48,991 nucleotides of DNA from JAUWNP01 sp034430655 (GTDB lineage: Bacteria > Chloroflexota > Anaerolineae > B4-G1). The notes under the pieces were generated by a model, which was given only the letters and a program-made list of their open reading frames with translations, made no database searches and had not been told where the DNA came from. Shown here in pieces: positions 24,901-31,005 of this stretch. The position numbers and the translations under genes were made by a program. The stretch's first letter is position 1. Every line of letters begins with the position of its first letter. The DNA is taken from NCBI GenBank assembly GCA_034430655.1, contig DAOUEC010000301.1, positions 1 through 48,991 of the forward strand, read 5' to 3'.

Positions 24901-25895
24901 GTTTTCGCGCCATCACGCCGGTTTTTGACGGCGCAGACGAGGCTCAGATCGAGGCGGAACTGGCGCGAGCCTGGCTCACTGATCGTGCCTGGGATGAGAT
25001 TACCGAGCGCGCGTGGGCCTGGCTGAAAGCGCAGGACTATCCTTTGGATACGTTGAGGGATGACGATGAGGCGCGGCTGCTGTACATCGTGGCTTGGTTA
25101 GCAGAGCGTGGTTACGACGCGGACCGATTGACCCTGGAGCGCGTCTACGCCCGGCGGGCGGTGCTGCGCGAATGGCTGCGAGAGAGGGGATACGAGCCGG
25201 ACGAAATGCTCTCCTTTGAGGATGACACGCGCACGTTAACCGAGCGGGCCGTGGCAGACCGGCGGGCGAGAATAGCCTGCCTGCGCATCTGGTTAGAAGA
25301 CCGTGGTCGAGAGGTGGTCGATCGGGATGACGAGGCCGTGGAGGCGCTGGCCACGCAGGTGAGTGTGGAGACCTCCAATCCACTGCCGATCCTGGGCAAG
25401 ATGACCCTCTACGATGGTAAGACGGGAGAGTCATTTGACCGGCCGGTGACGGTGGGCGTGATCTACATGATGAAACTGGCTCATCTGGTTGAGGACAAGG
25501 TGCATGCACGCTCTACGGGGCCCTATAGCCTGGTGACGCAACAGCCACTGGGCGGCAAGGCCCAGTTTGGCGGTCAGCGTTTCGGTGAGATGGAGGTGTG
25601 GGCGCTGGAGGCTTATGGTGCCGCTCACGCGCTCCAGGAGATGCTCACCATCAAGTCGGACGATGTGCAGGGGCGTGTCAAGACTTACGAGGCCATCGTC
25701 AAAGGGGAACCTGTCCAGGGAGCAGGAGTACCGGCTTCGTTCAAGGTGTTGGTGAAGGAACTGCAAAGCCTGGGGCTGGCGGTCGAAGCGGTTACCCAGG
25801 ATGGTGAGGTGTTACGCTTCGGTAGGGATGAGGAGAAGGGCAAGGTCCCCAGGTTGGGTATGGGGCTGTTGAGTCTGAGGGGGCGAGGACGTTGA
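21990..25895 (+). CDS. rpoB: RNA polymerase beta subunit
   Basis: 1301 residues, catalytic core subunit of RNA polymerase. Recognised blocks are GTERVVVSQLIRSPGVYF, the rifampicin region FFGSSQLSQFMEQTNPLAEL, GPNIGLIGRLATYARVN, the Lys-containing GDKMAGRHGNKGV and the C-terminal QQPLGGKAQFGGQRFGEMEV. Start is GTG 21990 or ATG 21993 after AAAGGAGAGGGG. Between VFDGADEAQIEAEL and LPILGKMTLYDG there is an insert of about 140 residues (about 990-1130) with repeated WLxxRGY-like units. Glu replaces the usual Asp of FMDQ. rpoC, normally next, is absent; rpsL follows after 186 bases. Confidence 0.97.
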   Translation: MMTYLGNRSYAHITSTERLPCLIEVQIKSFRWFQEEGLVQLFDEISPIESFNGNLKLYFPGSKARGAQFEVGYYFGEPKYSKEECLERDITYAVPLHVQVVLDNRETGEIVESEIFLGDFPLMTENGTFIINGTERVVVSQLIRSPGVYFDVEEDRVTGRRLGRAKLIPDRGAWMEFETRKSDYLTIKFNRKRTLPVTILLRALAAVDDRTGSNILGSGSDEELLALFQDADSNPQHQYIPTTIRQEPNWEPKDRRTLAEEALLEFYRRMRPGDPPTLENAREYLEQQLFDPRRYDLQRVGRYKLNQRLGLDIGSEHRTITGRDLVALVERMIRINNGIEDADDIDHLGNRRVKTVGELIQNKLRIGLRRMERVVVERMSIRESESLTPVNLINIRPVVASIREFFGSSQLSQFMEQTNPLAELTHKRTLSALGPGGLRRERAGFDVRDVHYTHYGRICPIETPEGPNIGLIGRLATYARVNSLGFVETPYRKIIHAVEPTAEALTGQMLRDDVVHPESGEVVAEAGAEVTSGLAEQIAALSLRDEIPIVPVVSGETVYLSADKEDLYTIAQANAQLDEKGHFVQPRVSARYADQFLSAPPEKIDYIDVAPCQIVGVSASLIPFLEHDDANRALMGSNMQRQAVPLIRPEAPIVATGIERRAALDSGHVVLAEDDGEVISVTGGKIVVHYADGLRTYPLHKYQRSNQSTCIDQRPVVYKGQRVYRDQVLADSSSTEGGELALGHNVVCAFVSWEGGNFEDAILISERLVREDKFTSVHMEKHEVQARDTRLGPEEITRDIPNVGDEALKDLDEGGVIRVGAEVGPLDILVGKITPKGEKDLSPEEKLLRAIFGEKAREVKDSSLRLPHGERGKAVDVKVFDREKHRDLKAGIETMVRVGVAQVRKITEGDKMAGRHGNKGVISQVVPIEDMPFLADGTPVDLILNPLGVPGRMNIGQILETHLGWAASRLGFRAITPVFDGADEAQIEAELARAWLTDRAWDEITERAWAWLKAQDYPLDTLRDDDEARLLYIVAWLAERGYDADRLTLERVYARRAVLREWLRERGYEPDEMLSFEDDTRTLTERAVADRRARIACLRIWLEDRGREVVDRDDEAVEALATQVSVETSNPLPILGKMTLYDGKTGESFDRPVTVGVIYMMKLAHLVEDKVHARSTGPYSLVTQQPLGGKAQFGGQRFGEMEVWALEAYGAAHALQEMLTIKSDDVQGRVKTYEAIVKGEPVQGAGVPASFKVLVKELQSLGLAVEAVTQDGEVLRFGRDEEKGKVPRLGMGLLSLRGRGR

Positions 25896-25919
25896 GGCCA
25901 ATTGCTGGTTTGATGTGGT

Positions 25920-25947
25920 TTGACTTCTGGCAATTTCATGGTAAAAT
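25920..25947 (+). promoter_or_regulatory. Promoter of rpsL (str-like genes)
   Basis: TTGACT, a 16-base spacer and TAAAAT, about 135 bases upstream of rpsL. The str-like genes therefore have their own promoter besides any read-through from rpoB. Confidence 0.7.
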
Positions 25948-26023
25948 GTGCATTCACTGGAGTGGGTAGCAGCCAAAGCCCCTGTTGCCTGGTTGACAAG
26001 CGGATATGATTCTTGCGGGTTAT

Positions 26024-26059
26024 GGAGGAGGCCATCGGTACGGGTGGATGGCCTTCTTC
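26024..26059 (+). promoter_or_regulatory. Hairpin in rpsL leader
   Basis: GGAGGAGGCCATC (26024-26036) pairs with GATGGCCTTCTTC (26047-26059): 13 pairs, two of them G-U, with a 10-base loop. It ends 22 bases before the rpsL start and has no T-run, so it is more likely a translational or processing element than a terminator. Confidence 0.55.
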
Positions 26060-26081
26060 GCTGAGTTCGTGGGGGGTAAAC

Positions 26082-26501
26082 GTGCCTACTATCAATCAAT
26101 TGGTTCGCAAGGGGAGAAAGCCCAAGCCGTCCAAGTCCAAGTCGCCGGCGTTGCTGTACACTTTCAATTCTTTCAGGCAGCGACGTGCCCGGCGTCCTAG
26201 AGGAGCACCGCAGAAACGTGGTGTGTGCACGCAGGTGCGAACAATGACACCCAAAAAACCCAACTCTGCGCTGCGGAAGATCGCTCGTGTGCGGTTGACC
26301 AATGGCATCGAGGTGACCGCCTACATACCAGGCGAGGGGCATGTCTTGCAGGAGCACTCAGTTGTGTTGGTGCGGGGAGGGCGCGTTAAAGACTTGCCGG
26401 GTGTCCGTTACCACGTCGTTCGTGGTGCTCTAGATTCAACCGGTGTGGACAGTCGTGTGCAGCAACGTTCCAAGTACGGGACCAAGCGTCCCAGGAAGTA
26501 G
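26082..26501 (+). CDS. rpsL: 30S ribosomal protein S12
   Basis: 139 residues. S12 sits at the decoding centre and affects accuracy. GTG 26082 gives the family start PTINQLVRKGRK after the GGGGGG-type RBS; the longer upstream frame runs through the leader hairpin and is rejected. Conserved blocks are PQKRGVCTQV, TPKKPNSALRKIARV with the streptomycin-determining Lys residues, and GVRYHVVRGALD. An extra segment (LLYTFNSFRQRRARRPRG) follows KSPA, a known type of insertion in some lineages including, to my knowledge, Chloroflexota. S7 follows after 19 bases. Confidence 0.97.
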   Translation: MPTINQLVRKGRKPKPSKSKSPALLYTFNSFRQRRARRPRGAPQKRGVCTQVRTMTPKKPNSALRKIARVRLTNGIEVTAYIPGEGHVLQEHSVVLVRGGRVKDLPGVRYHVVRGALDSTGVDSRVQQRSKYGTKRPRK

Positions 26502-26520
26502 AGGCTAAGGCAGGTGAATT

Positions 26521-26991
26521 ATGCCCCGACGGTATCGTCCGCCAAAGCGAAAAATTGAGCCCGATGTCCGCTACAACAGCGTGATGGTGGCTCAGTTCAT
26601 TAATAACATTATGCAGAAGGGGAAGAAGAGCATAGCGGCGCGGATTATGTACGATGCATTGGACGTCGTGCAGGATCGGATGAAACGACATCCGTTGGAA
26701 GTTATGGAGGAGGCGGTGAGGAATGTCTCACCGGTACTGGAGGTCAAACCGCGTCGCGTGGGGGGCTCCACGTACCAGATCCCGGTGGAGGTACCGCCAG
26801 ATCGCCAGCTCAGCCTGGCGATGCGCTGGCTGTTGGATGCGGCGCACAACCGCCCTGGTAAATCTATGGCCGGAAAGTTGGCTAATGAGTTGATGGACGC
26901 GGCGCGTGGGACCGGGGCGGCGGTTAAAAAGAGGGAAGATACCTACAAGATGGCTGAGGCCAACCGCGCCTTTGCCCACTATCGGTGGTAA
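26521..26991 (+). CDS. rpsG: 30S ribosomal protein S7
   Basis: 156 residues, primary binder of the 3' major domain of 16S rRNA. MPRRYRPPKRKIEPD starts the family-typical N-terminus. ALDVVQDRMKRHPLEVMEEA, VKPRRVGGSTYQIPVEV and FAHYRW at the end are conserved. It lies between rpsL and fusA as in most bacteria. RBS is AGGCAGGTG. The gap to fusA holds an inverted-repeat element. Confidence 0.97.
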   Translation: MPRRYRPPKRKIEPDVRYNSVMVAQFINNIMQKGKKSIAARIMYDALDVVQDRMKRHPLEVMEEAVRNVSPVLEVKPRRVGGSTYQIPVEVPPDRQLSLAMRWLLDAAHNRPGKSMAGKLANELMDAARGTGAAVKKREDTYKMAEANRAFAHYRW

Positions 26992-27052
26992 CCTGCTTAT
27001 GGAGAATATGAAAAGGGTCACCAACGCACGTGGGCTGACAATATGACCGGGT

Positions 27053-27122
27053 GTGAAACGTGATGCGTGTTGCGTGAAGCGTGAGCCCGGTTCTGGCGCG
27101 GCCTACCGCAATCACGTTTTAC
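27053..27122 (+). repeat. GTGAAACGTGAT inverted-repeat element
   Basis: GTGAAACGTGAT (27053-27064) and ATCACGTTTTAC (27111-27122) are inverted copies with one mismatch. Between them lie further GCGTGTTGCGTGAAGCGTGA units. It fills the rpsG-fusA gap and ends 9 bases before the fusA start, leaving no clear ribosome binding site. Confidence 0.6.
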
Positions 27123-27131
27123 GAGTCACAA

Positions 27132-29252
27132 ATGATGCCCGGGAATTGCTCTTTAGAACGCATACGGAATATTGGCATCATCGCTCACATTGACGCGGGT
27201 AAGACGACGACGACTGAGCGCATTCTGTTCTATACCGGTCGTACGCACCGTGTGGGCAACGTGGACGAGGGAACGACAGTTACTGACTGGATGGTTCAGG
27301 AGCAGGAGCGAGGCATCACGATCACTGCTGCGGCAGTGACCTGCTTCTGGCGGGGGCATCAGATTAACATCGTGGATACACCCGGACACATTGACTTCAC
27401 TGCTGAAGTGCAGCGAAGTCTGCGTGTGCTCGATGGTGGCATCGTCGTCTTCGACGCGGTGGCCGGAGTGGAGCCACAATCGGAGACGGTGTGGCGACAG
27501 GCACAAGGGTTCGGTGTGCCGCTGATCGCCTTCGTTAACAAGATGGATAAGTTAGGTGCCGACTTCGCTCACGCGGTCGAGACGATCCGCGAGCGGCTGG
27601 TCGCCAATCCGGTCCCCATTCAGTGGCCCATCGGCAGCGAGGCTGATTTCCGGGGGGGAGTGGATCTGCTGGAACTGCGGGCCGTCGTCTGGACGGGCGC
27701 ACTGGGGCAGTCGCCTGAGGTGGTGGAGATACCGCCTGAATTAGAAGATGTAGTGCTTGAGGCGCGGGAGCGGGCCATAGAGCAGATTGTCGAGACCGAC
27801 GATGAGTTGATGATGCTCTATCTGGAAGGGCAGGAAATCTCAGCCGCCCGATTGCGTCAGGCGCTGCGGCGGGCGACCTTGTCTGGGCAATTGAACCCGG
27901 TCTTGTGTGGCTCAGCGTTGCGTAACAAGGGTGTTCAGCCCTTGCTTGATGCGGTGGTGGATTACCTGCCGTCACCGCTGGATATTCCGCCAGTGGAGGG
28001 GCTCAATCCCTACACTCAGAAGGTGGAAACTCGTCCTGCGGACCCAAACGCACCGCTGGCGGCATTGGTCTTTAAAATCGCGAGTGATCCCTATGTGGGC
28101 CGGCTGGCCTATTTCCGTGTTTATTCCGGCAAGGTGAAGGTGGGGTCGAGAATCATCAATGCCACTAAGCGTCGTAGGGAGCGCATTGGCAAGTTGCTCC
28201 GTATGTTCGCCGACCACCGGGAGGAAGTTCAGGAGTTGGGCGCGGGGGATATCGGCGCGACGTTGGGGTTGAAGGCTACTTTCACCGGCGAGACGTTATG
28301 TGCGCCCAGCGGGCCGATCATCCTGGAATCGATCTCTTTCCCAGAGCCGGTTATCTCGGTGGCCATTGAACCGAGGACGGCGGCCGATCAGGGTAGGTTG
28401 GCCGAAGGGTTGCGGAGGCTGGCCGAGGAAGACCCCACTTTTGTCGTGCGCGTTGACGAGAACACTGGTCAGACGCTCATCTCAGGGATGGGGGAGTTGC
28501 ACCTGGAGATTCTGACCGACCGGCTGGTGCGGGAGTTCGGCGTGAGCGGGCGGGTGAGCCGCCCGCGGGTCAGTTACCGCGAGACAATCACGCAGCGGGC
28601 CGAAGGTGAGGGGTTGTTCGAGCGACAGGCCGGGGGTCGGATTCACTTCGGCCACGTGTGGCTGGAGGTGGAGCCCCTATGTTCCTCCCTGTCCTTCCCT
28701 GAAAGGGGTGATGGGGGGAGAAGTGGATTCCTCTTTGAGGATACCACGCGGGCCCGGGCCTTGCCTCGGGAGTTCGCCGAAGCGGTCGAGCGGGGCTGCC
28801 GCGAGGCAATGGAGAGCGGCGTGTTAGCTGGCTACCCATTAGTGGATGTGAGAGTGAGGTTGCTTGATGCGGAGTTTGATGAGGAGACATCCTCGGAATT
28901 GGCATTCAAGGTGGCTAGTGCGATGGCTCTCAACCAGGGGGTGGAGGACGCCAATCCGGTCTTGTTGGAGCCGGTGATGGACTTGGAGGCGGTTGTGCCG
29001 GAGGTGCACACTGGCGAAGTGATGGGAGATCTGAACGCTCGGGGAGCCGAGATCAGGGAAGTGGCGTCTCGGGCGGGAGGGCTGCAGGCTATACGCGCCT
29101 TCGTCCCGCTGGCGAAGATGTTTGGGTATGCAACCGACCTGCGCAGTCTGACGCAGGGGCGGGGCACGTTTACGATGGAATTTCATCATTATGCGGAGGT
29201 AGATCAACAGCGAATGGACGCCATCGTGTATGGCTATGTAGGGGCGCAGTAA
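27132..29252 (+). CDS. fusA: Translation elongation factor G, divergent at domain IV tip
   Basis: 706 residues from ATG 27132. EF-G drives tRNA-mRNA translocation with GTP. The G domain is intact: AHIDAGKT (18-25), ERGITI, DTPGHIDF, NKMD (136-139). Domain IV is unusual. The GGRGQYGHV loop reads GGRIHFGHV, and the tip His (E. coli His583) is Asp in AEFDEETSSELAF (residue 583). About 16 residues (517-532) come from a repeat-like insert. The last codons and stop lie within a 29-base dispersed repeat (29239-29267). It may be a second-type EF-G, with another copy elsewhere. No good RBS is seen; GTG 27081 is an alternative start. Confidence 0.93.
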   Translation: MMPGNCSLERIRNIGIIAHIDAGKTTTTERILFYTGRTHRVGNVDEGTTVTDWMVQEQERGITITAAAVTCFWRGHQINIVDTPGHIDFTAEVQRSLRVLDGGIVVFDAVAGVEPQSETVWRQAQGFGVPLIAFVNKMDKLGADFAHAVETIRERLVANPVPIQWPIGSEADFRGGVDLLELRAVVWTGALGQSPEVVEIPPELEDVVLEARERAIEQIVETDDELMMLYLEGQEISAARLRQALRRATLSGQLNPVLCGSALRNKGVQPLLDAVVDYLPSPLDIPPVEGLNPYTQKVETRPADPNAPLAALVFKIASDPYVGRLAYFRVYSGKVKVGSRIINATKRRRERIGKLLRMFADHREEVQELGAGDIGATLGLKATFTGETLCAPSGPIILESISFPEPVISVAIEPRTAADQGRLAEGLRRLAEEDPTFVVRVDENTGQTLISGMGELHLEILTDRLVREFGVSGRVSRPRVSYRETITQRAEGEGLFERQAGGRIHFGHVWLEVEPLCSSLSFPERGDGGRSGFLFEDTTRARALPREFAEAVERGCREAMESGVLAGYPLVDVRVRLLDAEFDEETSSELAFKVASAMALNQGVEDANPVLLEPVMDLEAVVPEVHTGEVMGDLNARGAEIREVASRAGGLQAIRAFVPLAKMFGYATDLRSLTQGRGTFTMEFHHYAEVDQQRMDAIVYGYVGAQ
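28680..28727 (+). repeat. Repeat-like insert in EF-G domain IV
   Basis: CCTCCCTGTCCTTCCCTGAA followed by AGGGGTGATGGGGGGAGAAG: a pyrimidine arm, a short loop and a purine arm, in frame. EF-G family members usually have only a few residues (PRGSG-like) here. The layout resembles the repeats at 15960-16066 and 34866-34900. Confidence 0.5.
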
Positions 29253-29267
29253 CCGCGCTCGTACACG
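29239..29267 (+). repeat. 29-base palindromic dispersed repeat, copy 1
   Basis: Begins TAGGGGCGCAGTAACCGCGC and ends CGTACACG. It matches 33441-33469 at 25 of 29 positions. The core GGGGCGC..GTAACCGCGCTC is palindromic. It covers the fusA stop codon. Confidence 0.7.
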
Positions 29268-29295
29268 CAGTTAGATCATCCGAAAGGAGTGAGAA

Positions 29296-30513
29296 ATGGC
29301 GAAGCAAAAATATGAACGTATAAAGCCACATGTCAACGTGGGCACCATTGGACACATTGACCACGGTAAGACGACCCTCACTGCGGCCATGACGAAGGTG
29401 CTCTCTCTCAAGGGGTGGGCTGAGTACAAGTCGTATGAGGAAGTGGCCAAGGCGGATGTTAAAATGTTCCGCCGTGACGCGACGAAGATTCTGACCGTGG
29501 CCATCGCGCACGTCGAGTACGAGACGGAGAAGCGGCACTATGCTCACATTGACTGCCCTGGTCACAGGGACTACATCAAGAACATGATCACCGGGGCGGC
29601 GCAGATGGACGGGGCCATTCTGGTTGTTTCGGCAGCGGACGGCCCGATGCCACAGACGCGGGAGCACGTGCTCCTGGCCCGCCAGGTGAACGTGCCAGCC
29701 ATCGTGATCTATCTGAACAAGGTGGACCTGATGGACGACCCGGAGTTGCTGGAACTGGTCGAGTTGGAACTGCGGGAGTTGCTCGACGGCTATGGCTTCC
29801 CCGGCGACGAGACGCCTGTCGTGCGCGGAAGTGCCCTCCAGGCGCTGCAGAGTGAGAGCACCGACCCTGACGCGCCGGAGTATCGGAGCATCTGGGAACT
29901 GGTGCGGGTGATTGACGATTATATCCCCACACCGGAGCGAGATGAGGATAAGCCGTTCTTGATGCCTATCGAGGATGTTTTCTCCATCAAAGGTCGGGGT
30001 ACGGTTGTCACCGGCCGTGTGGATCGCGGCACGATGTTGCCAATGACCGAGGTCGAGATCGTCGGACTGCAGGAGAGGCCCCGCAAGACGGTTGTCACCT
30101 CGATGGAGATGTTCCACAAGACGCTCGCCAAGGTCACGGCGGGTGATAACGCCGGGTTGCTCCTTCGTGGCGTGGATCGGGATGAGGTGGAGCGGGGGCA
30201 GGTCGTCGCTATCCCGGGCACTATCCATTCCCACCGGCACTTCATGACTGAGGTGTACGTATTGCGCAAGGACGAGGGAGGCCGCCATAAGGCCTTCTTC
30301 ACTGGATATCGCCCGCAGTTTTACGTCCGCACGATGGATGTGACAGGAGAGATCCGCTTGCCGGAAGGCATTGAGATGGTGATGCCGGGTGACAACGTCA
30401 ACCTGGAGGTGGAGTTGATCGAGCCAGTCGCCATTGAGGAAGGCTTTCGTTTTGCCATCCGCGAGGGCGGCCTGACGGTCGGTGCGGGTGCCATCACGAA
30501 GATCCTGGACTAG
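29296..30513 (+). CDS. tuf: Elongation factor Tu with altered switch I
   Basis: 405 residues, all three EF-Tu domains present. EF-Tu carries aminoacyl-tRNA to the ribosome with GTP. GHIDHGKT (19-26) and NKVD (141-144) are intact. The switch I motif that normally reads RGITIN is TKILTVA (about 63-69), within DVKMFRRDATKILTVAIAHV; the Thr is kept but Gly and flanking residues are not. DCPGHA reads DCPGHR (86-91). Domains II and III also differ at conserved spots (GGRHKAFF for GGRHTPFF, MEMFHK for VEMFRK). It lies between fusA and rpsJ as expected for tuf. RBS is GAAAGGAGTGAG. Confidence 0.92.
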   Translation: MAKQKYERIKPHVNVGTIGHIDHGKTTLTAAMTKVLSLKGWAEYKSYEEVAKADVKMFRRDATKILTVAIAHVEYETEKRHYAHIDCPGHRDYIKNMITGAAQMDGAILVVSAADGPMPQTREHVLLARQVNVPAIVIYLNKVDLMDDPELLELVELELRELLDGYGFPGDETPVVRGSALQALQSESTDPDAPEYRSIWELVRVIDDYIPTPERDEDKPFLMPIEDVFSIKGRGTVVTGRVDRGTMLPMTEVEIVGLQERPRKTVVTSMEMFHKTLAKVTAGDNAGLLLRGVDRDEVERGQVVAIPGTIHSHRHFMTEVYVLRKDEGGRHKAFFTGYRPQFYVRTMDVTGEIRLPEGIEMVMPGDNVNLEVELIEPVAIEEGFRFAIREGGLTVGAGAITKILD

Positions 30514-30520
30514 GTGACGA

Positions 30521-30829
30521 ATGGCCAAGCAGAGGATCCGCATCCGGTTGAAGGCTTATGATCATCGCGTGCTCGATGAATCAGCCAAGCGTATCGTGGA
30601 GACGGCGGAGCGTACGGGCGCTACGGTGGTGGGTCCTGTGCCACTGCCGACCAGGATCGAGCGCTTTACCGTCCGTCGCTCGACCTTCATTGATAAGGAC
30701 TCGCACGAGCATTTTGAGATCCGCACCCACAAGCGGCTGATTGACGTCATTGAGCCGAATAACAAGACCATCGATTCTTTGATGCGGCTTAATCTGCCAG
30801 CTGGCGTGGACATTGAGATTAAGCTGTAG
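30521..30829 (+). CDS. rpsJ: 30S ribosomal protein S10
   Basis: 102 residues; part of the 30S head and, as NusE, of antitermination complexes. MAKQRIRIRLKAYDHRVLD, GPVPLPTRIERFTV, EHFEIRTHKRLIDVIEP and LPAGVDIEIKL are conserved. It starts 7 bases after tuf, so it belongs to the str-like transcript; a hairpin and a long leader separate it from rplC. Confidence 0.97.
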   Translation: MAKQRIRIRLKAYDHRVLDESAKRIVETAERTGATVVGPVPLPTRIERFTVRRSTFIDKDSHEHFEIRTHKRLIDVIEPNNKTIDSLMRLNLPAGVDIEIKL

Positions 30830-30854
30830 CAGCAGGTTGAGGAAGTGGAGCAGG

Positions 30855-30890
30855 AGGAGAGAGAAGAGGCATCTACTCTCTCCTTTGAAT
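30855..30890 (+). terminator. Possible attenuator between rpsJ and rplC
   Basis: AGGAGAGAG (30855-30863) pairs with CTCTCTCCT (30876-30884), 12-base loop, followed by TTGAAT. The T-run is weak, so termination would be partial. Confidence 0.45.
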
Positions 30891-30914
30891 TGTCCCTTCT
30901 GACGTGGGTATGAT
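30885..30914 (+). promoter_or_regulatory. Candidate promoter of rplC operon
   Basis: TTGAAT, an 18-base spacer and TATGAT. Transcription from here would start near 30921, inside the upstream reading frame, giving a leader of about 80 bases before rplC. Confidence 0.4.
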
Positions 30915-31005
30915 GCGTGGGGGCGATGCGTTCCACGGGTGGCGCTTCGACCAGCGAGGTGTGCTGCTGGGGATGTGTAACCCCTCCGGGGAGGTGTTGG
31001 CGTGA
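30910..31005 (+). CDS. 31-codon upstream reading frame in rplC leader
   Basis: An ATG at 30910 (second ATG 30913) opens a 31-codon frame starting MMRGGDAFHGWRF and ending NPSGEVLA. Its stop overlaps the rplC start (GTGA, 31002-31005), the geometry of a leader peptide coupled to the next gene. No strong RBS precedes it, and the promoter at 30885-30914 would place the ATG outside the transcript. It may be an untranslated structured leader instead. Confidence 0.3.
   Translation: MMRGGDAFHGWRFDQRGVLLGMCNPSGEVLA
30969..31004 (+). promoter_or_regulatory. Candidate translational switch before rplC
   Basis: CCCC (30981-30984) can pair with GGGG upstream (30969-30972, 8-base loop) or with GGGG downstream (30988-30991, 3-base loop). 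The downstream GGGG is part of GGGGAGG, the rplC ribosome binding site. The two hairpins exclude each other: one frees the site, the other hides it. Read by eye, not folded. Confidence 0.45.

Noticed and set aside
25993..25998. TTGACA in the rpsL leader as a second promoter
   Set aside because: No acceptable -10 hexamer lies 16-18 bases downstream.
25896..26081. Remnant of rpoC between rpoB and rpsL
   Set aside because: The 186 bases contain a promoter and a hairpin and no beta-prime-like reading frame.
29170..30543. 457-residue minus-strand frame opposite tuf
   Set aside because: Shadow frame; the plus strand encodes a full EF-Tu with intact P-loop and NKVD.
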